Of a DNA stretch of 64,000 nucleotides, positions 8,825 through 17,117 are shown piece after piece (positions within the stretch are counted from its first letter, which is position 1; each line of letters begins with the position of its first letter). The position numbers and the translations under genes were made by a program. Source of the DNA: Sphingobacterium sp. ML3W (GTDB lineage Bacteria; Bacteroidota; Bacteroidia; Sphingobacteriales; Sphingobacteriaceae). The notes under the pieces were generated by a model. The model saw nothing but the letters and a program-made list of their open reading frames with translations. It was not told the DNA's origin and searched no databases. The stretch is from assembly GCF_029542085.1 (NCBI RefSeq), contig NZ_CP107036.1:5704001-5768000 (forward strand), read 5' to 3'.

Positions 8825-9268
8825 TTAAAATTTAACTGGTTTTGGACTTTGTGCTTCATGTTTGTGCTCAGTACCAGCATAAACGTAAAGGTTCTTAAAC
8901 AATTGACGACCTAAACGGTTTTTAGGAAGCATACCACGAACAGCTTTCTCAATGATGCGCTCAGGGAATTTAGCCATTAACTCTTTAGGAGAAACGAAAC
9001 GTTGACCACCTGGGTATCCAGTGTAGCGTACGTAAACTTTGTCGCCTAATTTGTTTCCTGTCAATCTAATTTTGTCTGCATTGATAACAATAACGTTATC
9101 TCCACAGTCTACGTGTGGGGTGAATGTAGGCTTGTGCTTACCACGAATTACTTTCGCGATGTTGCTCGCCAAACGCCCCAAAATCTCTCCTTCAGCGTCA
9201 ACAACGATCCACTCTTTGTTAACGGTGTTCTTGTTGGCAGAGACAGTTTTGTAACTTAACGTATTCAC
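8825..9268 (-). CDS. rplM: 50S ribosomal protein L13
   Basis: A 147-residue L13 with the characteristic WIVVDAEGEILGRLAS start, GDNVIVINADKI and the RGMLPKN.LGR motif. The start codon at 9268 is GTG, chosen because the translation from it (MNTLSYKT) matches the usual L13 N-terminus in this phylum. It is the first gene of the ribosomal operon, with a promoter-like box about 60 bases upstream. Confidence 0.97.
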   Translation of the reverse strand: MNTLSYKTVSANKNTVNKEWIVVDAEGEILGRLASNIAKVIRGKHKPTFTPHVDCGDNVIVINADKIRLTGNKLGDKVYVRYTGYPGGQRFVSPKELMAKFPERIIEKAVRGMLPKNRLGRQLFKNLYVYAGTEHKHEAQSPKPVKF

Positions 9269-9328
9269 TTGCTTTTGTTTAAATAATTTGTAAATTTTTA
9301 TTTATCTTCCCCTTATCACAAGGGTCTG

Positions 9329-9336
9329 CAAAGGTA
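9329..9336 (-). promoter_or_regulatory. Putative -7 promoter box (TACCTTTG) for rplM operon
   Basis: On the minus strand TACCTTTG is a perfect match to the Bacteroidota primary-sigma -7 consensus TAnnTTTG. It is A/T-rich upstream and lies 61-68 bases before the rplM start. The -33 element is not clear. Confidence 0.6.
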
Positions 9337-9503
9337 CATCTATTATTCTATATTTTAAAATCTATTTCACTTATTTTATTGAAAACGAGCTAAGTTTCTA
9401 ACTGGATGGGCCAATCTCAATATTTTTACAACTTCCTCGAATGAATATTGTTACATTAGTTAGTATATTGCAGGAAGAATTTTTAATTATTTAGTGGAAG
9501 TAG

Positions 9504-11225
9504 ATGAGATTGAATTTTTTAGATAAACGAGTTGTTCTAAGTTTTGTTGGATTTCTTTTTGGTACAGTCAGCCTAGTGCAGGCTCAGTCAGTGGAGAAGA
9601 AGAGCAAGCCCTATGACGCGCGGCTCAAAAATGTACAAGAAATATTAAAGCAAGGGAAAATCGGTCCTGGTGTAGATTCTTTAGATGCCATATTAGCGGA
9701 TTACCCAAAAGCAGATGAGATCTATTTCACGAAGGCTATCCTTTTCGCTCAAATGCGAAATCAAGATGCCGCAATAGATGCCATAAAGGCAGCCCTAGAA
9801 ATCCAACAGAAGCCTGAGTATCTAAGTTTCGCAGTCGATGCTTTTAAAAGTAAAAATGATGCGGATAGTGCACTGATCTATCTGGATAAATTGATCAACA
9901 TAGATGAAAATAACACAGCTTCATTGAAACGTGAACGTATCATGTTGCTTTTTAATGGGGGATATAAAGACATAGCGCTCGAATATTTTCTTAAAACAAA
10001 AGAAATCGAAACTCCTTCCGATACGCTTGATATGGTGGGTAGTGTGCTGTTGAATGACGCTGGCGACTATAATGCTGTAATCGGTCTCCTGAAACCTTGG
10101 GCTGATAAAGGTACTAAATTGGCTCAGGTATACGGACAATTGGCACAGGCTTATAATCTTTCTAAAAACTCAAAACTTGCATTGGAATATATAAATAAGG
10201 GAATTCAAACTTCGCAGGAGGACTTCCTTTATTTTGATTTAGCCGACCTGTACCGGATAGATAAGAAAAGCAAATTATCATTTGATGCATTAAAAAAAGG
10301 ATTTCAATCTAAAAAAATTGATTTCGGAGACAAAAATAGAATTATCATGACCTTGTTGGGACCTAAGAGTCCCTATTCCAATGCGCAGCTTTTGGAATTA
10401 GCCAATATTTTAGTTGAGGTGCACCCGCGCATTGCAGAAAGCCATATGGCCAAAGGGCAGGTATTGTGGCTGAACGAAGATAAAACAGCAGCACAAAGCT
10501 CGCTGGCAGTAGCAGTAAGTATGAATCCTTATCAGATCGATGCGTGGCGGATGTTGATGAGCCTGGATATGGATAAAGGAGAATTTGATCAAGCTATAGC
10601 CCATGGGGGAGAAGCCCTACATTATGTGGCCAATAATTCTACCATACTCTATTTCACAAGTATGGCCTACCTGATGAAAAAAGATACAGAGAATAGCCGT
10701 AAGTTTATGGAGGCAGCCTTGAATAATGCGCAGGACGAAACTCCTTTTTTACAAGCGAATATCTATGGAGGACTGGGTGATATCTACAATACATTAAAGA
10801 TGTATAAAGAATCGGATGCTGCCTATATGGAGGCGATTAGATTGGACAGCACAAATGTGACCGCCATGAACAATTTAGCGTACTATTTATCGTTAAGAAA
10901 AGAGCGGCTGGATGAAGCGACGAAATATGCAGCAATGGCTACTAAATTGCAGCCCAACAACGGAACATTTGAAGATACCTATGCTTGGGTTTTATTTGCC
11001 GACGGTAAATATGAAGATGCGCTGGTTTGGATTCAAAAAGCGATGAAAAATACAAATCCACCGACAGCAGTCTTACTTGAGCATTATGGTGATATTTTGG
11101 TCAAATTGGGTAAGACCGGTGAAGCGCTCAAACAATGGAATCTAGCACTGGAAAAAGGTCTGGATTCTGATGAAAGTAAACAGAAAATAAAAAAGAAGAT
11201 TGAGACAAAAAGCTATGTGGAATAA
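9504..11225 (+). CDS. Secreted or periplasmic tetratricopeptide-repeat protein
   Basis: The protein has 573 residues and a signal peptide of about 28 residues (hydrophobic LSFVGFLFGTVSLVQA, then QS). The rest is a superhelix of TPR units: several 34-residue helix pairs with the W-LG-Y-A-Y-A-P spacing can be seen, for example AMNNLAYYLSLRKERLDEA near the C-terminus. TPR proteins scaffold protein complexes and no enzymatic motif is present. The lipoprotein gene downstream overlaps its end by 11 bases, so the two are translationally coupled and may act together at the outer membrane. Confidence 0.9.
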   Translation: MRLNFLDKRVVLSFVGFLFGTVSLVQAQSVEKKSKPYDARLKNVQEILKQGKIGPGVDSLDAILADYPKADEIYFTKAILFAQMRNQDAAIDAIKAALEIQQKPEYLSFAVDAFKSKNDADSALIYLDKLINIDENNTASLKRERIMLLFNGGYKDIALEYFLKTKEIETPSDTLDMVGSVLLNDAGDYNAVIGLLKPWADKGTKLAQVYGQLAQAYNLSKNSKLALEYINKGIQTSQEDFLYFDLADLYRIDKKSKLSFDALKKGFQSKKIDFGDKNRIIMTLLGPKSPYSNAQLLELANILVEVHPRIAESHMAKGQVLWLNEDKTAAQSSLAVAVSMNPYQIDAWRMLMSLDMDKGEFDQAIAHGGEALHYVANNSTILYFTSMAYLMKKDTENSRKFMEAALNNAQDETPFLQANIYGGLGDIYNTLKMYKESDAAYMEAIRLDSTNVTAMNNLAYYLSLRKERLDEATKYAAMATKLQPNNGTFEDTYAWVLFADGKYEDALVWIQKAMKNTNPPTAVLLEHYGDILVKLGKTGEALKQWNLALEKGLDSDESKQKIKKKIETKSYVE

Positions 11226-12018
11226 AATTCTTTGGGTAGGTATTCTGGTGATTCTGCTTTCTTCTTGTAGCTCCAAAAAGAAACTATTGAAAGGAGCAGG
11301 TCTCAAATCAGAAAATGAACTGGTCATCAAAGATAATACACGTGAAGCAAAGAAAACCTCGCTGCGTAATCTTTTTTTGACCAATTTAAGCTATTCGACG
11401 TTTTCGGGAAAGGCGAAAATGCGTCTCGATCTGGGTAAGGATAAGTTTGACGTTACTTCTAATATCCGGATCGAAAAAGATAAAAGGATCTGGATATCGA
11501 TTTCGGCGACCCTTGGGATCGAAGTTGCTCGCGTTTTAATTACGCCGGATAGCGTACAGATTCTGAATAAGTTTCAGAATGAGTATATGGTCAAACCATT
11601 TGACTATCTCTATCGTTTCGCAAGCCCTGATCTTACTTTTTCTAACCTGCAGGATTTACTTTTGGCGAATATATCCGTTAATCTTCTGTCAGATATCGAT
11701 GCGGTGAATTTGAAACAGGATCCAAATTCTGTGCAGTTGGATGGAAAACTGAATGAACTTGATTTCTTATATAAATTGAACAACAATAATCGCCCCTACC
11801 AGTTCAGGCTGTCACAGTTGTCAAAAAAACAACTATTGGAAGCGAATTATGGGGAATATGCAATGGCTTCCGGTCAGGAATTTCCGATGCTGCTAAAAAT
11901 GATTATTTCAGATGGACGTCAGGAGATAAAAACAGAGATTAATTTTAACAAAGTGACATTTAATGAACCTGTTGAAATGCCTTTTTCAGTGTCATCGCGA
12001 TATAAAGTAATCCGATAA
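11215..12018 (+). CDS. DUF4292-type outer-membrane lipoprotein
   Basis: 267 residues from the ATG at 11215; the in-frame TTG at 11200 is not needed. A type II signal (ILVILLSSC) puts the lipidated cysteine at residue 18. The body resembles DUF4292, a LolA/LolB-like beta fold common in Bacteroidota: TFSGKAKMRLD, KDKRIWISISATLGIEVARVLITPDSVQILNK. I infer, without proof, a role in lipoprotein or hydrophobic ligand handling at the outer membrane. It overlaps the TPR gene and is followed 108 bases later by the EnvC-like gene. Confidence 0.8.
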   Translation: MWNKILWVGILVILLSSCSSKKKLLKGAGLKSENELVIKDNTREAKKTSLRNLFLTNLSYSTFSGKAKMRLDLGKDKFDVTSNIRIEKDKRIWISISATLGIEVARVLITPDSVQILNKFQNEYMVKPFDYLYRFASPDLTFSNLQDLLLANISVNLLSDIDAVNLKQDPNSVQLDGKLNELDFLYKLNNNNRPYQFRLSQLSKKQLLEANYGEYAMASGQEFPMLLKMIISDGRQEIKTEINFNKVTFNEPVEMPFSVSSRYKVIR

Positions 12019-12126
12019 GAAGTTATCTATTTCCATTAGATTTATTACTTTCGCATTTAGTTTGCTATTGTAAATGAAAAAAATGGGGTTAGGAAAGTAG
12101 CAAACACTAAATAAATAGTACTGTAA

Positions 12127-13440
12127 ATGAACTTTAAAAAGACGATATTTGGTATAGTAGCATTCATTTTGATGATTGGTATTTCTGCTGCTCAGACGAG
12201 AGCCGAGCTGGAAAAACAGCGGGAGAAACTTACTCGTGAAATTGCTGAATTGCAGAATACTGTGAAAGAAATAGCCAAGGAAAAATCGTTGACACAGCAA
12301 CAGGTAACAGCCTTAAGTAAGCAGATCAACTTACGTGAACAAAAAATAAATACAATCACTTCTGAGGTAGCAGTCATCAATAAACATATTAATGCGAATA
12401 CGACGGCAGTAAATAAATTGAAGGCTGAACTGGAAAAAATGAAACGTGATTATGAAAAGATGGTCATGTTTGCTTTTCGTAATCGCAATGCCTACAATAA
12501 ATTGATGTTTATTTTTGCTTCGAAGGATTTTAATCAAGGATTTAGACGCGTAAAATATTTACAGCAATTTAATGATTCAAGGAAATTAAAGGCTGCGGAT
12601 ATCGAGAATACGAAGAAACAGATCGAGCAAAAAATTGCGCAATTGCAAGCCGATCGAAATAAGCAGGTGGCACTGATGAAAGAGCAAGAAACGGAGAAGA
12701 GAACGATCTCTCAACAACGCTCTGTTTACTCTGGGCAATTGAGTGACCTCATTGTTACAGAACGTGGTGTGAAGAAAGATATCACGCAAAAACAAAAAGA
12801 AGAGCGTCGCATCAATGCTGCCATCAAAGAAATCATTAGAAGAGAGATTGAAGCTGAGAGAAGACGTGCAGAAGCTGCTCGTCGTGCTGCCGAAGCAGCC
12901 GCAGAACGTAATCGGAAAGCAAATGAGTCTGCAAATGCTTCGAAAGGTAAAAGCAATACGACTACAAAAAGTAGTAATACCGCACGGAAATCAGATTCTG
13001 AGGTTTTACGTAGCACACCCGAAGCGATCAAACTTTCAAATGATTTTAGGTCTAATCGTGGTAGTTTGCCTTGGCCAGTTTCGAATGCGAAAGTTATGCA
13101 AGGTTTTGGTGGTGAAAGCGTCGGTAGAAATGTGAACTGGGATCATGAGTCTGTGAAAATACAAACGTCTAGTGGTGCCGCAGTTAAAGCTGTTTTTGCA
13201 GGCGAGGTAAGTAGCGTGTTGACGATGTATGGGCAACGTATTGTGATGATTAAACACGGGGAGTACTTTACAGTATATAATAACTTAGGTAGTGTAAGTG
13301 TTTCTAAGGGACAGAAGGTAAGTACAGGTCAAACAATCGGTACGGCAGATGTGGATTCAGATACAGGTGTACCAATGGTCGACTTCTCTGTTTATCAGGG
13401 ATCAACACCATTGAATCCGATGTCATGGTTGGCTAGATAA
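12127..13440 (+). CDS. EnvC-like murein hydrolase activator with degenerate LytM domain
   Basis: 437 residues. After a signal peptide (about 1-22, ending SAAQ), residues 24-260 are a long Lys/Glu-rich coiled coil, including an Ala/Arg/Glu-rich helix (RREIEAERRRAEAARRAAEA). A C-terminal M23/LytM fold occupies about 310-437 (LPWPV...GFGG). The zinc ligands of active LytM enzymes are missing: the final HxH is replaced by MVDFSVY. EnvC has the same loss and works by switching on amidases during cell division. A TACTTTCG box at 12046-12053 may be its -7 element. The distinction from an active M23 peptidase rests on these residues. Confidence 0.88.
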   Translation: MNFKKTIFGIVAFILMIGISAAQTRAELEKQREKLTREIAELQNTVKEIAKEKSLTQQQVTALSKQINLREQKINTITSEVAVINKHINANTTAVNKLKAELEKMKRDYEKMVMFAFRNRNAYNKLMFIFASKDFNQGFRRVKYLQQFNDSRKLKAADIENTKKQIEQKIAQLQADRNKQVALMKEQETEKRTISQQRSVYSGQLSDLIVTERGVKKDITQKQKEERRINAAIKEIIRREIEAERRRAEAARRAAEAAAERNRKANESANASKGKSNTTTKSSNTARKSDSEVLRSTPEAIKLSNDFRSNRGSLPWPVSNAKVMQGFGGESVGRNVNWDHESVKIQTSSGAAVKAVFAGEVSSVLTMYGQRIVMIKHGEYFTVYNNLGSVSVSKGQKVSTGQTIGTADVDSDTGVPMVDFSVYQGSTPLNPMSWLAR

Positions 13441-13470
13441 GAAATAATTACTATATTTAATAATTATCAC

Positions 13471-13478
13471 TACATTTG
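13471..13478 (+). promoter_or_regulatory. Putative -7 promoter box (TACATTTG) for tatA
   Basis: TACATTTG matches TAnnTTTG and lies 55 bases before the tatA start. It follows the EnvC gene stop by 31 bases, so tatA probably has its own transcript. Confidence 0.5.
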
Positions 13479-13533
13479 TAAAGAGGGAGAATAGATTTAG
13501 TTTAAAAGAATTGAAAAACAAGAAATTATAGAT

Positions 13534-13731
13534 ATGTCAACATCATTTTTAATCATGGGTTTGGGAGCGAATGAGATTATCCTCATTGTAATAGCATTGT
13601 TACTATTATTCGGAGGTAAGAAGATTCCTGAGTTGATGCGCGGATTGGGTAAGGGGGTGAAAGAATTCAAAGAAGGTCAAAAAGAAGATTCTTCGGCTGA
13701 AAAGAAATCTGAAGTAGAAGATAACAAATAA
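13534..13731 (+). CDS. tatA: Sec-independent protein translocase subunit TatA/TatE
   Basis: A 65-residue protein. A single N-terminal membrane helix (EIILIVIALLLLFGG) is followed by the FGGKKIPEL hinge and an amphipathic helix (MRGLGKGVKEFKEGQ), then an acidic, disordered tail: the complete TatA pattern. TatA oligomers form the pore for folded proteins exported with twin-arginine signals. No tatC is in the window. A possible client, the SGNH hydrolase at 24.8 kb, carries an RR-type signal. Confidence 0.95.
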   Translation: MSTSFLIMGLGANEIILIVIALLLLFGGKKIPELMRGLGKGVKEFKEGQKEDSSAEKKSEVEDNK

Positions 13732-13755
13732 GGATAATTTTATCCCATATAGCAT

Positions 13756-13795
13756 AAATACGATTTTGTGAGGAACAAAATCGTATTTTGTTTTA
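13756..13795 (+). terminator. Rho-independent terminator after tatA
   Basis: Inverted repeat aaatacgattttgt/acaaaatcgtatttt with the T-rich continuation gttttatcc. Confidence 0.8.
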
Positions 13796-13913
13796 TCCTG
13801 GACCTATAGCTGAATAGGCCAAACCATTTTTATACTAAAATCCATTTCTAAGCGTTTAAATTATTGTTGATTTTTTAAGAAGGAAAATCAGACCTGGATT
13901 TAACAGTAAATTT

Positions 13914-15380
13914 ATGATCAGAAAACAGACGTTAATTTCAATACTAGGAGGGCTATGCTACGTGCTGCCTATCATGGCTCAGGAAAGCGCTGTAGAAGGT
14001 ATGAGAGAGGCCACACATCAGGTTATTCAAGGAAGGATTGACAGAGAAAAGCAGGAGATTTATCAATATCTGGACAGTGTCAAATCTTCGGGAAATAATC
14101 GACAAGATGATTCCACCATTACCGAAGAAGAAATACAGCTCGTTCGCAAACTCAAAGCAATCGAACGAGAAGTGCCCTTAAATTACTCTCCACAGGTGAA
14201 AAACCTGATCTCCAAATACACCTCCAACAATTACAATCCTTATATGTGTAGAATGATGGGACTTGGACAATATTACTTTCCAATGTTTGATCGCATCATG
14301 GATGAGGTGGGGGTGCCTAGAGAACTGAAATATCTGAGTGTGGTCGAATCGTCTTTGAATCCGCGTGATATTTCAAGTGCTGGTGCTACCGGATTATGGC
14401 AGCTTATGTATTATGAGGCAAAGACTTACAACCTGACCGTAGATAGTTATACCGATCAGCGTATGGATCCCATCGCTTCCAGCTACGCGATCGCGAAAAT
14501 CTTGAAAGAAGCTTATGACGAATATGGTGACTGGCTTTTGGCAATCGCATCATATAATGGCGGAAAAGGTGCTGTTGGACGGGCGATTCAACGTTCGGGT
14601 AAAGATAAACCTACTTTTTGGGATATCGCTCCCTATCTGACACAACAAACACAAAACTATATTCCCAAATTCATTGCTATGACTTATGCGATGAAGTATG
14701 CCGAGGAAAACGATATAAATGCCGCTGATACAGAGCTCTCTCTGAGAACCCAAGCATTAGACATCAATAAACGGATCTCGTTAAATCAGATAGCAGCAGC
14801 TTTAGATGTATCTAAAGAAACCCTCCGCGCACTAAATCCTAGCTTTAAGAAGAATATTTTAAATGGTACAGAGGAAGCTCCACTAAGATTAGTTTTGCCT
14901 GTATTGGATAAGAGAATAGCTACCGAGGAGCTATATGCTGCCCTTAATACACCTATACCCACTTCAGTGATGGCTAGTTCGGGTACTAACGAGCCTACCG
15001 AACTTTTAAAAGATGGAAAATATAAGGTGAAAGTCGGAGAAACATTTGCTTCAGTAGCTGAGAAATTTGAGGTTACTGTTCAGGATATAAAGTCTTGGAA
15101 TAACCTACGCGGAAATAAAATCGTACCGGGGCAAAATCTATTGATCAAGAAGGAAGATAATTTTGTCAATGCGAAATTAGCGCATAATGCTGAAAAATCG
15201 GTTAAGAAGAGTCAACAACGAGCTGCTAGCCGTACAGCGTATTATGTGGTTAAAAGGGGTGATACCTTATCCCAAATTGCTGATAAAAATGGTGTATCTG
15301 TTAGCCGGTTAAAAAGTGATAATGATCTGAATGGAAGCCGGATCAAACCGGGAATGAAATTGAAAGTATCAAAGAAATAG
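13914..15380 (+). CDS. Membrane-bound lytic transglycosylase with two LysM domains (MltD-like)
   Basis: 488 residues with an N-terminal signal peptide ending near MAQE. The SLT domain spans about 120-260; the catalytic Glu is residue 145 in VVESSLNP, followed by GATGLWQLM and the IASYNGG motif. Two LysM repeats (about 368-412 and 443-487) bind peptidoglycan. The enzyme cleaves the MurNAc-GlcNAc bond with anhydro-MurNAc formation in the periplasm. The order SLT then LysM is that of MltD. No lipobox is evident. Confidence 0.93.
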   Translation: MIRKQTLISILGGLCYVLPIMAQESAVEGMREATHQVIQGRIDREKQEIYQYLDSVKSSGNNRQDDSTITEEEIQLVRKLKAIEREVPLNYSPQVKNLISKYTSNNYNPYMCRMMGLGQYYFPMFDRIMDEVGVPRELKYLSVVESSLNPRDISSAGATGLWQLMYYEAKTYNLTVDSYTDQRMDPIASSYAIAKILKEAYDEYGDWLLAIASYNGGKGAVGRAIQRSGKDKPTFWDIAPYLTQQTQNYIPKFIAMTYAMKYAEENDINAADTELSLRTQALDINKRISLNQIAAALDVSKETLRALNPSFKKNILNGTEEAPLRLVLPVLDKRIATEELYAALNTPIPTSVMASSGTNEPTELLKDGKYKVKVGETFASVAEKFEVTVQDIKSWNNLRGNKIVPGQNLLIKKEDNFVNAKLAHNAEKSVKKSQQRAASRTAYYVVKRGDTLSQIADKNGVSVSRLKSDNDLNGSRIKPGMKLKVSKK

Positions 15381-15388
15381 CAACATGG

Positions 15389-15901
15389 TTATACTAACCA
15401 TGCTGCATCTTCTTCGTTATCAAATTCCTCTAGGGTAACAGTGACATGCTCTTTTAGGATAGTAGACAATTTGGTGCCATAGTAGTCACTAAAGATTGGG
15501 AACTTGTGATGGCTCCGATCAATCAATACCGCTGTTCTCATCTTCCTTAATGGAACATTGAGAAACACACCCAAACCATAGGCCAGTGCTCGACCACTAT
15601 TTAATACATCATCAACTAGGATGATTGTTTTGTCTTTTGCAATATCAACAGGTAAATCTGTACCAGCACTCAAAGACCGGCTTGTTTTCTTCATGGTAAC
15701 TTTAATCAAAAGAATTTCCTTGTCTGAGATATCCTTTAATATCGCCTGCAGGCGTTGCGCAAATACATAACCCCGATCTGCAATCCCCACTAAAACAAGT
15801 GTTTCGTCTTCAAAATTGTCTTCTAGAATCTGATAGGCAATACGGATAGACTTCTGTTTTATTTGTTCTTTATTTAAGATGAGCGTTTTCTTTGAAGACA
15901 T
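15389..15901 (-). CDS. PyrR-like phosphoribosyltransferase
   Basis: 170 residues. The PRPP-binding loop (IILVDDVLNSGRAL) and the upstream GIADRGYVFAQRL segment are typical of type I phosphoribosyltransferases, and the length and C-terminal RSHHKFPI.SDYYG region are close to PyrR. It could be a uracil phosphoribosyltransferase/regulator or another purine/pyrimidine PRTase. The gene converges with the lytic transglycosylase gene (8 bases between stops). Confidence 0.82.
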   Translation of the reverse strand: MSSKKTLILNKEQIKQKSIRIAYQILEDNFEDETLVLVGIADRGYVFAQRLQAILKDISDKEILLIKVTMKKTSRSLSAGTDLPVDIAKDKTIILVDDVLNSGRALAYGLGVFLNVPLRKMRTAVLIDRSHHKFPIFSDYYGTKLSTILKEHVTVTLEEFDNEEDAAWLV

Positions 15902-15950
15902 AATAGTATTTCAATGATTATAGGGTAAAAATAGGATATTAAATTGTATA

Positions 15951-15988
15951 AAAAAAGTCCAAAGCCGTTTAAAGCTTTGGACTTTTTT
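15951..15988 (-). terminator. Rho-independent terminator after the NlpC/P60 gene
   Basis: Stem aagtccaaagc/gctttggactt flanked by A and T runs; on the minus strand it follows the NlpC/P60 stop by 18 bases. Confidence 0.85.
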
Positions 15989-16006
15989 ATGTCGATAACT
16001 GAATCC

Positions 16007-16588
16007 CTAGTTCAGTTTATTATCTTTTTCTGCTTTCAATATTTCGGCTGTAAGCGATTTATTGTCTTCCGGTAAACGTCCACCATTATAATAATAGCGT
16101 CTCCAGTAAGGTTCGTCTAAATTACTGATCATAACACCCTTGCTGGAAGAAGCATGAGCAAATTTATTATCACCAATATAAACACCCACATGTGTAATGC
16201 TTCTACTTCTGATTTTGAAGAATACCAAATCCCCCGCTTTCAACTCATTCTTCTCTACAGTCTTTACTTGCGAATACTGGTTACGACTATTGTAACCCAA
16301 TGACGTGTTAAATACTTTGTCATATAATTCGTAAGAAAATTTAGAACAATCAATGCCTCGTTTTGAATCCCCACCCAAACGGTATGGAGTACCTAGCCAT
16401 TCGTAAACAAATTGATAAAGTTTTGTGTTTGTTGTTGCCGAGACTGCAACACCCATAATTTGTGAGAAGTATTCTTTGGCAAGGTTATCAGGATCTGATT
16501 CAGGTTTGGAGTTTCTGTTGGTTTGTGCCTGCGACACTAGACATAAGCCGATAAATAGCATTGACGCTATAAATTTCTTTGTTTTCAT
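16007..16588 (-). CDS. NlpC/P60 family cell-wall hydrolase
   Basis: 193 residues, signal peptide to about 22 (SQAQ). The papain-like fold has catalytic Cys81 in KRGIDCSKF, His133 in ITHVGVYIGD and a third polar residue, probably His145 (KFAHAS). The pattern TPYRLGGDS.RGIDCS is diagnostic. These enzymes cut gamma-D-Glu-diaminopimelate bonds in peptidoglycan peptides. It has no SH3 or LysM targeting domain. It is divergent from the thr operon, with a 529-base gap between them. Confidence 0.92.
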   Translation of the reverse strand: MKTKKFIASMLFIGLCLVSQAQTNRNSKPESDPDNLAKEYFSQIMGVAVSATTNTKLYQFVYEWLGTPYRLGGDSKRGIDCSKFSYELYDKVFNTSLGYNSRNQYSQVKTVEKNELKAGDLVFFKIRSRSITHVGVYIGDNKFAHASSSKGVMISNLDEPYWRRYYYNGGRLPEDNKSLTAEILKAEKDNKLN

Positions 16589-16906
16589 TAAATCGCTTTT
16601 TTGTACAACATTTAACTTTTAAAATTCAATACTGTCATCTATTTTGGACAGCACTGTTGCGAATATAATACAATATCAGTTTAAGGTCAAATTTTTTTAA
16701 AGCTATTTAACGAAATTTTAACAATTTTAACATCTTCCTTAACGCTTTTTGGAGATATCGAAATTTAATCGGTCTATCGAACTTTTACTACAAGCAGGTG
16801 GTGGTTTCAGGCTCTCAAAAATAGCGGTGTTATGCTAGAATACTATTCTTTAAGGCTCGTTTTTGTGAAACTGAAAAAAAATATTAATTTTCTTTAGGAA
16901 TGTGAT

Positions 16907-16914
16907 AATATTTG
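16907..16914 (+). promoter_or_regulatory. Candidate -7 box of the thr operon
   Basis: The 8-mer aatatttg differs from TAnnTTTG only at its first base and lies 31 bases before the leader ATG. The upstream 250 bases (16589-16850) hold nothing else recognisable. Confidence 0.35.
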
Positions 16915-16944
16915 TTCTATATTTACAATACATAAGCAAAAACA

Positions 16945-17010
16945 ATGAACACAAACACAATTATTACAACGATTATTATTACCACCGGGATAAAACTCAG
17001 GAGGAAGTAG
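16945..17010 (+). CDS. thrL: Threonine operon leader peptide (Thr/Ile-rich, 21 aa)
   Basis: A 21-residue ORF (MNTNTIITTIIITTGIKLRRK) has six Thr and six Ile codons, like enterobacterial ThrL. It lies 107 bases before thrA and is followed 34 bases after its stop by a strong terminator. Thr and Ile are the end products that control this pathway, so scarcity of charged tRNA-Thr or tRNA-Ile should stall ribosomes here and let transcription continue into thrA. The ORF is seen directly; the mechanism is inferred from the classical thr attenuator. Confidence 0.9.
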   Translation: MNTNTIITTIIITTGIKLRRK

Positions 17011-17079
17011 TTTCATTGTATATAATTGTAGACACAATATTTCGAAGCGCTTTCCTCAAAAGGGAAAGCGCTTTTTTTT
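16999..17079 (+). promoter_or_regulatory. thr operon transcription attenuator
   Basis: The leader's last codons contain gaggaa (17001-17006), complementary to ttcctc (17052-17057), which is the apical part of the terminator's 5' arm. A ribosome stalled at the Thr/Ile codons would leave gaggaa free to form this antiterminator. A ribosome reaching the stop codon at 17008 would cover it and let the terminator form. The antiterminator helix is short (6 pairs plus one G-U), so this pairing is a proposal. Confidence 0.6.
17045..17079 (+). terminator. Attenuator terminator before thrA
   Basis: A perfect 10-bp stem agcgctttcc/ggaaagcgct is followed by eight T residues, 39 bases before the thrA ATG. 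A strong terminator between promoter and first gene makes sense only as an attenuator. Confidence 0.92.
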
Positions 17080-17117
17080 GTCACATAAATCAAACTAAAC
17101 AAACAGTATAGATCAGT

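Noticed and set aside
16999..17004. Shine-Dalgarno-like aggagg as start site for a gene
   Set aside because: No start codon at suitable distance; better explained as the end of the leader peptide and antiterminator arm.
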